NCBI RefSeq assembly: GCF_007830295.1
Contig: NZ_VLKC01000002.1
Span: 4,165,185-4,229,184, forward strand
DNA: 64,000 nt
Origin: Sporomusa sp. KB1
GTDB taxonomy: Bacteria; Bacillota; Negativicutes; Sporomusales; Sporomusaceae
Direction of reading: 5' to 3'
The notes below the pieces were generated by a model. The model was given only the letters and a program-made list of their open reading frames with translations. It made no database searches and had not been told where the DNA came from. The translations under genes were made by a program, and so were the position numbers. The first letter of the stretch is position 1, and every line of letters starts with the position of its first letter. Shown in pieces: positions 1 through 8,727 of the stretch.

Positions 1-2180
1 AAGGCAAGGTGTATGTTGCCGGACAGGCAGAACAAGCGCTGCAAAATTTTTTCCGGCAAGGCAATATTAATGCGTTGCGCGAAATGGCCTTGCGGTTTAT
101 GGCCAGGAGAGTAGACAGTGATTTGAGTGAATATATGCGCGAACACAAGATTGATGGCCCTTGGCCGGCTTCGGGCAAGGTTATGGTATGTGTTGGCGCT
201 AGTCCTTTTTCTGCTCAGCTTATTCGGGCAGCCTGCAGGCTGGCCGCTGGTCTGCAGGCCGAATGGCTGGCAGTTCATATTGAAACCAATGATAGGTTTT
301 CTCAAAAGGAAAAGGAACGCCAGCGAGATCGCGTGGCACGCAACATGCGCTTAGCTGAAGAGCTTGGTGCCAAAACAATCAGTATAGCAGGTCGAGATTT
401 GCTGCATGAACTGTTAGACATTGCCAGAAACAATAATGTTACAGCCATTGTGATCGGCAAGCCTCAACATAGTCGCTTACGGGACCTAGTGCACGAATCA
501 GTCGTCAATAAGCTGATCCGATATAGCGGCGGAATTAATGTATACGTTATTCAAGCGCAAAAAGAACAGCAAAATCGAAATACACACATCAATACAGAAG
601 TAGTATCTGATCATGGAAAATGGCAATATTATCTGATGAGTTTGGGCATGACAATGGCTATTAGTGGTTTTGGCTGGTTTTTTAAAGAATTGATAGAAAT
701 TATCAATATTGCTCTGCTTTATCAACTGCCTGTAACGTTAAGTGCATTTTGGTGGGGGCGCTGGCCTTCTTATTTTACGGCCGTTAGCAGTATGATTCTA
801 TTTGATTTTTTGTTCATTCCGCCAATACTTACCTTTACTGTCTATGATTTGCGGTATATTTGGAGTTTTATCACGTTTTTGATTGTTGCTTTTATTATTG
901 GCGGACGTACTGAATTTTTAAGAGAAGAGGCCGCTCTGGCACGCCAACGGGAACGCAGTATTCGTTCATTATATAGTTTTAGTAAAGAGATTGCTGCGGT
1001 AGTTGATTTAAAGACTATTACGCGCAGTTTTGCAATTCAGGCAGCAGATACCTTGGGTCGTCATGTCATGGTGTTATTGCCTGATGAGCATAATCAGCTT
1101 ATGGTATGCGCGGAACATGAGGCAGGAGCTGCAGTGGAACAACATACAAACCATCTGATTGAAAACAGCGCGGAAGCGGCTGTGGCAGCTTGGGTATTTG
1201 GGCACTGCGAAGCTGCCGGACACTCTGCTGAAACTCTGCCAAGTGCTGAATATCTATATTTACCACTGTTTACCCAGGAACGTATTGTCGGAGTGTTAGG
1301 AATAAAAATTATCGAAAAACTTATTACTCCCGAGCAACGCCGTCTCATGGAAGCTTGGGCCGGTTTAGCGGCGATTGCCATTGAAAGAGTACAACTGACA
1401 GAAAAAGCTCGCGAAGCAGCCTTACTGCTGGAATCTGATAAACTTAAGAGCACATTGTTTAATTCAGTCTCTCATGAATTGCGAACCCCGTTGTCATGTA
1501 TTATCGGGTCAGCATTAACTCTTAAAGATGCGGCACAACATTGTTCAGTTGAAGAGAAAAATGAGTTATGGGCTAACATAATCGACGGAGGAAAACGAAT
1601 GGTGCGGGTCGTGGCAAACTTATTAGATACTGCAAGGTTAGAGGGAGGAACTTTCCAACTGAAAAATGATTGGTGTGACTTGCAGGATATTATCGGTGTA
1701 GCCTTGCAGCAGGTGGAGGATCAGATAAAAGAACGGCCAATACTATTAAATATTCCATCTGAAGTTCCCATTGTGCGTGGTGATAGTCGGTTATTAGAAC
1801 AAGTTATGGTAAATTTGCTTGATAACGCTTTAAAATATTCACCATCCAACAGTCCGGTGGAAATATCAATTGTAACAGATAAAAACAGAGTTCAGGTTTC
1901 CATTGCTGATAGGGGTATTGGTATACCAACTGCCGATTTATCACATATTTTTGATAAGTTTTATCGGGCAAAACAAATTGAGAGCAATATTAACGGTATC
2001 GGCTTAGGATTATCGATTTGCCGAACTATTATAGAAGCACATAACGGGAAAATTTGGGCTGAAAACCGCAAAGACGGAGGTGCGATTATTCATTTCTTTA
2101 TGCCGCTTCATGAACAGGATAAAATGCTGATAGATCGGGAAGAAGGTATTTTTAATGGGTATAAAAATTTTAGTCGTTGA
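1..2180 (+). CDS. kdpD: KdpD osmosensitive K+ channel sensor histidine kinase (5' partial)
   Basis: Membrane sensor kinase of the Kdp potassium system. The reading frame is open to the left edge, so most of the N-terminal KdpD domain lies outside the window. The visible part starts at the end of that domain, followed by a USP-like domain (about residues 55-180), four clustered membrane segments (about 210-300), a GAF region (about 320-460), the H box with SHELRTP (His near residue 489 of the visible part) and a HATPase domain with N, G1 and G2 motifs near the C terminus. The stop overlaps the start of kdpE by 26 bp, so the two are co-translated. The kdpFABC genes are not in the window. Identification is firm. 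Confidence 0.95.
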   Translation, partial: GKVYVAGQAEQALQNFFRQGNINALREMALRFMARRVDSDLSEYMREHKIDGPWPASGKVMVCVGASPFSAQLIRAACRLAAGLQAEWLAVHIETNDRFSQKEKERQRDRVARNMRLAEELGAKTISIAGRDLLHELLDIARNNNVTAIVIGKPQHSRLRDLVHESVVNKLIRYSGGINVYVIQAQKEQQNRNTHINTEVVSDHGKWQYYLMSLGMTMAISGFGWFFKELIEIINIALLYQLPVTLSAFWWGRWPSYFTAVSSMILFDFLFIPPILTFTVYDLRYIWSFITFLIVAFIIGGRTEFLREEAALARQRERSIRSLYSFSKEIAAVVDLKTITRSFAIQAADTLGRHVMVLLPDEHNQLMVCAEHEAGAAVEQHTNHLIENSAEAAVAAWVFGHCEAAGHSAETLPSAEYLYLPLFTQERIVGVLGIKIIEKLITPEQRRLMEAWAGLAAIAIERVQLTEKAREAALLLESDKLKSTLFNSVSHELRTPLSCIIGSALTLKDAAQHCSVEEKNELWANIIDGGKRMVRVVANLLDTARLEGGTFQLKNDWCDLQDIIGVALQQVEDQIKERPILLNIPSEVPIVRGDSRLLEQVMVNLLDNALKYSPSNSPVEISIVTDKNRVQVSIADRGIGIPTADLSHIFDKFYRAKQIESNINGIGLGLSICRTIIEAHNGKIWAENRKDGGAIIHFFMPLHEQDKMLIDREEGIFNGYKNFSR

Positions 2181-2835
2181 TGATGAACCACAAATCAGGA
2201 AATTTTTGAAGGTTTCTCTTAGAGTTGGTGGTTATGATACGGATGAAGCCACGAATGGGCAGGAAGCCATTCAACGTGCTGTAATATTCAAGCCTGATAT
2301 TATTTTGCTGGACTTGGGGTTGCCTGATATGGATGGCAAAAAGGTAATTAACCAAATTCGCGAATGGTCGCAGGTGCCAATTATTGTCCTTACGGCACGT
2401 GAGCAGGAAAAAGAAAAAGTCGACGCGCTTGACGCAGGTGCCGATGATTATGTTACTAAACCGTTTGGGGTTGAAGAGCTTATGGCTCGAATAAGAGTGT
2501 TTATTAGAAGAACGACACGTGTTGATGATAAACCTGTAGTGGTATGTGGTGAGTTAACGGTTGATCTTGCCAAGAGATACATCTTTGTCAGCGGTAAGGA
2601 AGTAAAGCTGACACCGACTGAATATGAAATTATGAAAGTTTTAGCACAGAATGTAGGAAAAGTGATAACCCACCGGCAATTATTTACAGCTGTATGGGGA
2701 AACAACTATTATGATGATAACCATTATATTAGGGTCTATATTAATCAATTGCGGCGTAAAATTGAGGATAATCCTATCAGGCCAAAGTATATCATTACTG
2801 AATCGGGTGTTGGCTATCGGTTAATGGATCATTAA
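2155..2835 (+). CDS. kdpE: KdpE response regulator
   Basis: OmpR/PhoB-type response regulator of 226 aa, partner of the preceding KdpD. The receiver domain shows the acidic pair in VVDDEP, the phosphoacceptor Asp in LLDLGLPDMDG (near residue 53) and the conserved Lys in VTKPFG. The C-terminal winged helix contains LTPTEYEIM and ends with the usual GVGYRL. The start codon lies inside the kdpD end. It is expected to activate kdp genes under K+ limitation; the target promoter is not in this window. The operon ends here, followed by a roughly 290-bp gap with hairpins. Confidence 0.95.
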   Translation: MGIKILVVDDEPQIRKFLKVSLRVGGYDTDEATNGQEAIQRAVIFKPDIILLDLGLPDMDGKKVINQIREWSQVPIIVLTAREQEKEKVDALDAGADDYVTKPFGVEELMARIRVFIRRTTRVDDKPVVVCGELTVDLAKRYIFVSGKEVKLTPTEYEIMKVLAQNVGKVITHRQLFTAVWGNNYYDDNHYIRVYINQLRRKIEDNPIRPKYIITESGVGYRLMDH

Positions 2836-3022
2836 TAGGGGGTCACCTCACGAAACGGAATAGAGGAAGCGCGGGGACCCGATTTTTGCTTCAGTTTTAA
2901 AATAAGAATAGCACATTAATTGTTGCTGCCAGTTAGGTGAAAGAAATTTTTGCATGGCCGGACGTGGAACTGGGTTTTATCACCTCTATAATACAATATA
3001 GCAGGAAATACGATTAAATGTA

Positions 3023-3071
3023 GAGAAAATAGCGATAACTTACCTTTTTAGTAAGTTATCGCTATTTTCTC
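3023..3071. terminator. Bidirectional-type hairpin with 21-bp perfect arms
   Basis: The arms 3023-3043 and 3051-3071 are perfect reverse complements separated by a 7-nt T-rich loop. The 5' arm begins with an A-rich run and the 3' arm ends with a T-rich run, the usual look of a bidirectional intrinsic terminator. It separates kdpE from the ABC importer operon. A weaker GGGTC/GACCC hairpin with a T run lies just after kdpE (about 2840-2886). Confidence 0.6.
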
Positions 3072-3125
3072 ATAATTAATATCATAGGGAAGCAGATGCC
3101 CATGTATAGTAAAGGAGGCGAAGTT

Positions 3126-4718
3126 ATGAAAAACAAAGCGGTTATGGTAGTATTGCTTTTTATTATGCTTTTGTCGCTCGTCGGGTGTAATGGCGGAAAC
3201 GGAAAACCCACAGAGTCGCCAACGGCCATCCAGGGTGATACAAAAACTGCCGTAATAACTGAGAGCACTAAGCTACAAAGAACTGCGGATTTAAAAGATA
3301 AACGCATTGGGGTTTTACTCGGGTCTATTCACGATGCCTATGTAACCAAAACATATCCCCAGGCCCAGCTATTGCAGTATAAAAGCTCGCCAGACCTAAT
3401 TCTTGGCGTAAAGTCAGGAAAGGTTGACGCCGCTTTTTATAACCGGGAAACACTGATCGAAATCTTTCGGAACGATAATGAATTGGCTTTTTTGGAAGAA
3501 AGAGTGTATTTAATTCCTATTGGTATTGGCTTTAATAAGCAAAATAGCGATTTGCGAGAGAAGTTTAATGCTTTTCTAAAACAAAGCAAAGAAAATGGCG
3601 TGTATGACGATATGGTTAATCGTTGGATCAATAACGGTGTTACTGATATGCCGGTGATTGATAATCCCAAAACCAACGGTGTCCTTATCGTAGGTATGGT
3701 AAGTGATAAAGGACTGCCTTTCGCGATTGTTAAAGATAATAAGTTGGTTGGTTTTGATGTCGAACTTTCCGAACGATTTGCGGCCTATCTGGGGAAAGAA
3801 CTTAAACTGATCGATACAGAGTTTGGTAGTTTAATTGCCGCTGTTTCCACTAAAAAGATTGACATGTTTGCCAGTAGCGTGATGATAACAGAAGAAAGAA
3901 AGCAGCAAATTGATTTTTCTGACCCCTATTATGAAGTGGGGGTCAGCGTGTTTGCCCTAAAAAAGAATATCGCCCAATATGATGAACAGCCAGCTACGGC
4001 AGCTGCCATACCATTTATAAAAAAATTATCTGATAGGTTTCATAATAATATTATTCGTGAAAATCGCTATTTACTTATCCTTGACGGTTTAAAAACAACT
4101 GCGGTAATCGCTCTGGCGGCTGCAATTTTTGGTACCCTGCTTGGCGCTTTGGTCTGTTTTATGCGAATGAGCAAGAACTGGCTGGCAATTACTATCGCCA
4201 AGTTCTATATTTCCATCATGCGGGGAATCCCGGTACTTGTGCTGCTGATGATTATCTTTTATGTGGTGTTTGCCTCGGTAGATCTTAACCCTATCCTTGT
4301 GGCTGTTTTGGCGTTTGGTATGAATTTTGCAGCTTATGTTTCCGAAATGTTTCGGATGTCAATTGAAAGTATAGATAAAGGACAAACAGAAGCCGGGATT
4401 GCAGGCGGCTTTACCAAAACCCAGACTTTCCTTTATATTATAATGCCACAGGCAATACGACGGGTGCTTCCGGTCTATAAGGGGGAATTAATTTCCTTAG
4501 TAAAGATGACTTCAATCGTTGGCTATATTGCGGTACAGGACTTGACAAAGGCCAGCGATATTATCAGGAGTCGTACCTTCGATGCGTTCTTCCCGCTTAT
4601 CATGGTAGCGGTGCTTTATTTCCTTGTTTCATGGTCGCTTGCGCTTGTTCTGGACTATATGGAAGCAAGAAGTAATCCGAAAAGAAATCGTAACGCAGGG
4701 AGGGTGACCAATGATTAA
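3126..4718 (+). CDS. Polar amino-acid ABC transporter, substrate-binding lipoprotein fused to permease
   Basis: Fused importer subunit of 530 aa. The start at 3126 is chosen because AAAGGAGGCG sits just upstream; an in-frame ATG at 3096 lacks a site. A lipoprotein signal ends in the lipobox LVGC. Two SBP_bac_3-type segments follow: the first (about 45-180) resembles the second lobe of the fold, the second (about 185-290) resembles the first lobe, ending near FSDPYYEVGVSVF. A His/Glu/Gln-type permease domain (about 315-515) with several membrane helices and an EAA-like motif (EAGIAGGFTKTQ) completes it. The substrate is probably a polar amino acid, but specificity cannot be read. The gene overlaps the downstream ATPase by 8 bp. 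Confidence 0.85.
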   Translation: MKNKAVMVVLLFIMLLSLVGCNGGNGKPTESPTAIQGDTKTAVITESTKLQRTADLKDKRIGVLLGSIHDAYVTKTYPQAQLLQYKSSPDLILGVKSGKVDAAFYNRETLIEIFRNDNELAFLEERVYLIPIGIGFNKQNSDLREKFNAFLKQSKENGVYDDMVNRWINNGVTDMPVIDNPKTNGVLIVGMVSDKGLPFAIVKDNKLVGFDVELSERFAAYLGKELKLIDTEFGSLIAAVSTKKIDMFASSVMITEERKQQIDFSDPYYEVGVSVFALKKNIAQYDEQPATAAAIPFIKKLSDRFHNNIIRENRYLLILDGLKTTAVIALAAAIFGTLLGALVCFMRMSKNWLAITIAKFYISIMRGIPVLVLLMIIFYVVFASVDLNPILVAVLAFGMNFAAYVSEMFRMSIESIDKGQTEAGIAGGFTKTQTFLYIIMPQAIRRVLPVYKGELISLVKMTSIVGYIAVQDLTKASDIIRSRTFDAFFPLIMVAVLYFLVSWSLALVLDYMEARSNPKRNRNAGRVTND

Positions 4719-5793
4719 AACCGAACATCTTTCTAAAAGCTATGGCGGGCTTATGGTGCTAAAAGATGTAAGCGCCCACATACAAAAAGGTGAGGTTGTT
4801 TCGATAATCGGGCCCTCCGGCACAGGAAAAAGCACATTTTTACGTTGTATTAATCTCCTGGAAATCCCTACCGGCGGCAGTATTTTTATTGACAATACCC
4901 CTTTGTTGGCAAAAACAACAAATGTTCCTCAAATACGCCAAAAAGTCGGAATGGTATTTCAGTCGTTTAATTTGTATTCGCATCTATCTGTGGTAAATAA
5001 TCTCACAATAGGGCCGATCAAACTACTGGGCAAAAGCAAAGCCACTGCAGAGAGCAAAGCGTTAGAGCTGCTGAAGCTGGTTGGGCTTGCCGAGAAAGCA
5101 GACAGCTTTCCTGATGAACTATCCGGGGGGCAAAAGCAAAGGGTGGCCATTGCCCGCTGCCTTGCCATGGATCCGGAGGTCTTGCTATTTGATGAACCGA
5201 CATCAGCGTTGGACCCGACAATGGTGAGTGAGGTTTTAGCGGTTATCCGCGGTCTTGCCAAAGCTGGTATGACGATGATGATTGTTACTCACGAAATGGA
5301 ATTTGCCCGCAATATCTCAAGTCGTGTATTTTATATGGACGAAGGGATAATTTACGAGGAGGGTACACCACAACAGATATTTGAAAATCCGCAAAAGGAA
5401 AAAACAAGAACATTTATTAACAGAATACGTAGCTTTAACTACCATATTAATAGCAAAAATTATGATCTGTATGCTATGAATGCAGAAATTGAAGCCTTTT
5501 GTGCAAAACATCTGTTACCAAGAAAAATATCTACTAATGTTCTGCTGCTTGTTGAGGAAGTTTTAGGCTTGCAAACAGAGTTTTCCAATATTACACTTAC
5601 TTTTGCCTATTCAGAAAAAACTGGCCAATTAGAATTTGTGTTTGAAAGCGTGGGAGTTTCTGTAAACCCGCTTGAGGAAGGCGTGAGAGACGATGATATC
5701 GGATTAATGCTTATAAAGGGCACGTGTGAAAGTATCCGCTACAGCTATGAAAATGGAAAGAATATATTGCTGGCCAAGGTGAAAGGGAAGTGA
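4711..5793 (+). CDS. Amino-acid ABC transporter ATPase with extra C-terminal HATPase-like domain
   Basis: GlnQ-type ATPase of 360 aa, longer than the family's usual 240. The first 240 residues have Walker A GPSGTGKS, signature LSGGQKQR, Walker B VLLFDEPTSALD and the switch His in VTHEME. The remaining 110 residues are unlike other GlnQ proteins. They contain LLVEEVL and end with GLMLIKG followed by NGKNILLAK, a pattern resembling the G2 end of RsbW-type GHKL ATPases, although the catalytic Asn of the N box is not evident. The gene overlaps the permease fusion. The tail may be a regulatory domain; that is inference. Confidence 0.85.
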   Translation: MIKTEHLSKSYGGLMVLKDVSAHIQKGEVVSIIGPSGTGKSTFLRCINLLEIPTGGSIFIDNTPLLAKTTNVPQIRQKVGMVFQSFNLYSHLSVVNNLTIGPIKLLGKSKATAESKALELLKLVGLAEKADSFPDELSGGQKQRVAIARCLAMDPEVLLFDEPTSALDPTMVSEVLAVIRGLAKAGMTMMIVTHEMEFARNISSRVFYMDEGIIYEEGTPQQIFENPQKEKTRTFINRIRSFNYHINSKNYDLYAMNAEIEAFCAKHLLPRKISTNVLLLVEEVLGLQTEFSNITLTFAYSEKTGQLEFVFESVGVSVNPLEEGVRDDDIGLMLIKGTCESIRYSYENGKNILLAKVKGK

Positions 5794-5899
5794 ATATAGA
5801 AATATCTTCGGGAATAAAAGGAGAATATATTTCTATATAGAAATATAGACGGGGAATCATGTTATGTCTCTCTTATATTTGCTCTGACCCTGATTATCT

Positions 5900-5985
5900 A
5901 ATAATAGGAACCAACTTCCAGGGTTGTAGCGTTTGCAGGGAAACTGGCATGCGGCCTAGGAGCGAAAGGGGTGAGAAGCTGGTCT
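5900..5985 (+). ncRNA. Structured leader of tupA, candidate Moco/Tuco-type riboswitch
   Basis: An outer stem pairs 5911-5918 with 5975-5982 (one mismatch). Inside are a small GTTT/AAAC hairpin (5931-5944), then GGCCTAGGAG and GCGAAAGGGGTGAG. The order hairpin with GGGAAAC, then GCC, a purine-rich loop with GAAA, then GGGGTGAG parallels the leader at 14811-14905 and my recollection of the Moco RNA family (Rfam RF01055). It stands before a tungstate-binding protein gene, where a tungsten-cofactor-sensing variant would fit. The class assignment is inference. Confidence 0.4.
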
Positions 5986-6061
5986 ATTTTTGGAGGGGGG
6001 AGTTTTAGGGAATTTTTAGAAACGGTGGATAACATGTAGTAAAATTTTTTGGAGGTTTAAA

Positions 6062-6946
6062 ATGAAAAATAAGAATCTGCTTTATATAATGCTTGTATTG
6101 CTAGTTGCCTTTTCACTTACAATAGCGGCCTGTTCCTCAAATGAAACGAAACAGAACAAAGCGGAGGTTGCTCCCGTTAATAAAGACATTATCCTTGCTA
6201 CAACCACAAGCACCCAAGATAGCGGATTGCTTGATGAAATCATCCCCGCTTTTGAGAAAAAGACTGGTTATAAAGTTAAAACTATTTCCGTAGGTACTGG
6301 TCAAGCCCTGGCTATGGGAGAAAAGGGAGAAGCGGATGTGCTGCTTGTTCATGCTCCTGACGCGGAAAAGAAAGTGGTTGACAGTGGAGCGGCGATTAAC
6401 AGACGCTTGGTTATGCACAACGACTTCATACTCGTCGGACCTCAGGATGACCCTGCAGGCGTTAAAAGCCTAAAAACCACGGTAGATGCCTTCAAAAAAA
6501 TCGCAGGAACGGCAGCTGTCTTTGTTTCGCGTGGTGACGATTCGGGAACTCACAAAATGGAGAAAAGCTTCTGGAAAAACGCTGCCATAAGTCCCAAAGG
6601 CGAATGGTATCAGGAAACCGGTGCTGGCATGGGCCAGACGCTGAAGATTGCCTCTGAGAAAAAAGGATACACATTAACAGACCGCGCTTCTTATCTTGCG
6701 CAGAAAAAGAACTTGGATTTGGATATTGTTTTAGAAAAAGAGCCAGCGCTGCTTAATATTTATCATGTAATGGAAGTAAATGTTGCGAAGTTCTCTAAAG
6801 TTAATAAAGACGGAGCCAAAGCGTTCGCTGATTTCATGGTATCTGATGAGGGCCAGGCCATCATCAAGGACTTCGGCGTAAGTAAATATGGTCAGGCGCT
6901 TTTCGTACCAGATGCAGGTAAAAAGGAAGAAGATTTAGCTAAGTAG
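6062..6946 (+). CDS. tupA: Tungstate ABC transporter substrate-binding lipoprotein TupA
   Basis: Periplasmic or cell-surface oxyanion-binding protein of 294 aa. It has a lipoprotein signal with lipobox TIAAC, then the TupA hallmark ILATTTSTQDSGLLD, where Thr/Ser residues bind the oxyanion. SVGTGQALAMGEKGEADV and SRGDDSGTHKME are typical of the TupA/PstS-like fold and favour tungstate over molybdate ModA. The site GGAGG lies upstream of the ATG. No permease (tupB) or ATPase (tupC) gene follows; those must be elsewhere or supplied by another system. It lies close to a tungsten-type oxidoreductase (9.3 kb), its likely beneficiary. Confidence 0.88.
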   Translation: MKNKNLLYIMLVLLVAFSLTIAACSSNETKQNKAEVAPVNKDIILATTTSTQDSGLLDEIIPAFEKKTGYKVKTISVGTGQALAMGEKGEADVLLVHAPDAEKKVVDSGAAINRRLVMHNDFILVGPQDDPAGVKSLKTTVDAFKKIAGTAAVFVSRGDDSGTHKMEKSFWKNAAISPKGEWYQETGAGMGQTLKIASEKKGYTLTDRASYLAQKKNLDLDIVLEKEPALLNIYHVMEVNVAKFSKVNKDGAKAFADFMVSDEGQAIIKDFGVSKYGQALFVPDAGKKEEDLAK

Positions 6947-7056
6947 AATGCAGCCACTTAACTTATTGGGCCGGTGGCTGGTAGGCATGATGTGGTTACT
7001 TGTGTCCTGGTTATGAACAAGATGAAATAGTATGGGAGAAAACTAAAAAAATTATG

Positions 7057-7085
7057 TTGACAGGAGAAAGCTATAAGGGTATAGT
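7057..7085 (+). promoter_or_regulatory. Sigma-70 type promoter of the T-box leader
   Basis: TTGACA at 7057-7062 and TATAGT at 7080-7085 are separated by 17 bp. Transcription would start just upstream of the T-box stem I. Confidence 0.6.
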
Positions 7086-7127
7086 ATATATAGCCTGAAA
7101 ATGCAATTTATTTAATATGAAAAATGT

Positions 7128-7398
7128 AATGAAGGAGAACTTGCTTTCTATGTCGTTTCAGAGAACTGATGGTTGGTGCGAATCAGTGCGATGGGAATAC
7201 AAGCCTCACTCCTGAACAGCAAAGCTGAACTACAAAGTAAGCTTTGCCGGTCTCGGCTCCGCAGGGAGTGCAGTCGTTATTCTGCTAGGGTTGTTTGACC
7301 TGATGAGATGCAGATATTTTTATCTGTAAAAAGGGTGGTACCGCGAGAGTTGCCTCTTGCCCCTTTAAGTCTATTGACTTGAAGGGCAAGAGGATTTT
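7128..7398 (+). promoter_or_regulatory. T-box leader, probable tyrosine specifier
   Basis: The T-box sequence GGGTGGTACCGCG is at 7333-7345, followed by the terminator stem (7353-7393) and a T run. Upstream, stem I has AGGAG/CTCCT closing pairs, an ACTGAT/ATCAGT distal helix around GGTTGGTGCGA, and a loop with GGGAATAC. Folding places GCTT against AAGC directly after TAC, so TAC (Tyr) is the best specifier; ACA (Thr) is the alternative one frame over. Uncharged tRNA binding would permit read-through into the BASS-family transporter. The class is certain; the amino acid is a reading of the fold. Confidence 0.9.
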
Positions 7399-7421
7399 TA
7401 TTTTGCAGGAGGTTATTATTG

Positions 7422-8402
7422 ATGAAGTATTTGGAAAAATTAGCTCAGTTTATTTGTCGGAATATGACGCTTTGGGTGGTGGTTTTTTCAGTAGTTGCTT
7501 TTTTCTATCCGGAACCATTTAAACCGATCGGCAAGAATATTTCGTACCTCCTTGGAGTTATTATGCTGGGGATGGGCCTTACCATGTCACTCGAAGATTT
7601 CCGTTTAGTGTTAACTCGGCCTAAAGATGTATTTTATGGAGTCTTTTTTCGCTATTTAATTATGCCCTTGGTAGGCTTTGGTGTGGCCCACATGCTTGGT
7701 TTGCCGCCGGCATTGGCCGCAGGGATGGTTCTCCTGGGTGCGGCTCCGAGCGGTACTGGTTCTAACGTCATGACATATATTGCCAAGGGAGATACAGCAC
7801 TTTCTATAACAGTTTCAAGTATTAATACCATCTTAGCACCGGTCCTTACCACTTATATTTTTGCATTTTTGGCAGGGGCCATGATTCCTATTGATGTTAA
7901 CGCACTGCTCATGGACATAGTCAAAATTGTATTGGTTCCGGTAGCTGCCGGAGTTGCGCTGCATATGTTGGTGCCCACTTTAGTGGAGAAACTCACCAAG
8001 GTGGTTCCGGCTGTGTCGGTCTCTTGTATTATCGCTATCATTGCTGCCGTAGTGGCGTTGAACGCAGCTAAGTTAGCGACAGTGGCGCTGGTTCTGTGTG
8101 TAGCCGTAGCGATTCATAATATAGCCGGACTGCTTCTTGGTTATTATTCCGGCAGGGTGGTCGGCATGTCAAAGAAAAAATCCAGAGCAATTACCTTTGA
8201 AATCGGCATGGAAAATTCAGGTCTTGCGGTTGCGCTGGCATTAGCGCATTTGGATCCGATGGCAGCTTTACCAGCTGCAGTCATGACTGTTTGGGAATAC
8301 ATTACAGGCAGCGTATTAGCCAGCTATTGGGGTAATAGGCCGCTTGACGAAGAAACGGCGTCTGCTAGTGAAGAAGGAGTGAATTCGTTTCAGGAAGGCT
8401 AA
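7422..8402 (+). CDS. BASS-family (bile acid:sodium symporter-like) transporter
   Basis: Integral membrane protein of 326 aa with about nine to ten hydrophobic segments. The family motifs GAAPSGTGSNVMTYIAKGD (about 107-125) and FEIGMENSGLAVALA (about 260-275) are typical of the BASS/YocS group of sodium-coupled carboxylate transporters. The ATG at 7422 follows GCAGGAGG; an upstream TTG is also in frame. The gene is controlled by the T-box in front of it, so the cargo is probably an amino acid, its keto acid or a precursor. The family alone does not give the substrate. Confidence 0.85.
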   Translation: MKYLEKLAQFICRNMTLWVVVFSVVAFFYPEPFKPIGKNISYLLGVIMLGMGLTMSLEDFRLVLTRPKDVFYGVFFRYLIMPLVGFGVAHMLGLPPALAAGMVLLGAAPSGTGSNVMTYIAKGDTALSITVSSINTILAPVLTTYIFAFLAGAMIPIDVNALLMDIVKIVLVPVAAGVALHMLVPTLVEKLTKVVPAVSVSCIIAIIAAVVALNAAKLATVALVLCVAVAIHNIAGLLLGYYSGRVVGMSKKKSRAITFEIGMENSGLAVALALAHLDPMAALPAAVMTVWEYITGSVLASYWGNRPLDEETASASEEGVNSFQEG

Positions 8403-8412
8403 AACAGCATTG

Positions 8413-8474
8413 TTCAGGTGGAGAGTCTACTCCAAACTGAACTAGCGCTGCCTATAGAGGCGGGAGTGTTGACC
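8413..8474 (+). repeat. Dispersed palindromic repeat, copy A
   Basis: About 62 bp containing TGGAG-AGTCTA-CTCCA within a longer dyad, then GCCTATAGAGGC. A closely similar element in the opposite orientation is at 41801-41859. It lies directly after the BASS transporter stop and before its terminator. Confidence 0.6.
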
Positions 8475-8487
8475 GGAACGATAGAAA

Positions 8488-8527
8488 AAAGGCTCTCTTA
8501 TCCCTAGGTTTGGATAAGAGAGCCTTT
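8488..8527 (+). terminator. Intrinsic terminator of the BASS transporter gene
   Basis: 16-bp perfect arms (8488-8503 and 8512-8527) with an A run on the left and a T run on the right. Confidence 0.8.
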
Positions 8528-8628
8528 CTGTCTCACATGGCTTCACCTGATAATATACTTTGCCAAGCCAGTGGGACTAGAACGGCAAAAAAATGTTGAT
8601 ATTGAAAAAGCGTCAAGTTATACTTTAC

Positions 8629-8691
8629 AACTGGACTCTATATCAAAAAGTTCACGGATTAACCGTGAACTTTTTGATATAGAGTCCAGTT
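8629..8691. terminator. 29-bp perfect inverted repeat between convergent genes
   Basis: The arms 8629-8657 and 8663-8691 are perfect reverse complements around a 5-nt loop. The inner part (AAAAAGTTCACGG and its complement) is a classical bidirectional terminator; the outer 14-15 bp extend the stem beyond the T run. It serves the BASS gene (+) and the small gene on the minus strand. Confidence 0.6.
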
Positions 8692-8727
8692 TGTAAGTTT
8701 ATCAATGGGTACGAGCTACTTGATCCA

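Noticed and set aside
2838..2886. GGGTC/GACCC hairpin with T run after kdpE
   Set aside because: The stem is only 5 bp with a loop of about 30 nt; the 21-bp hairpin at 3023 is a better terminator.
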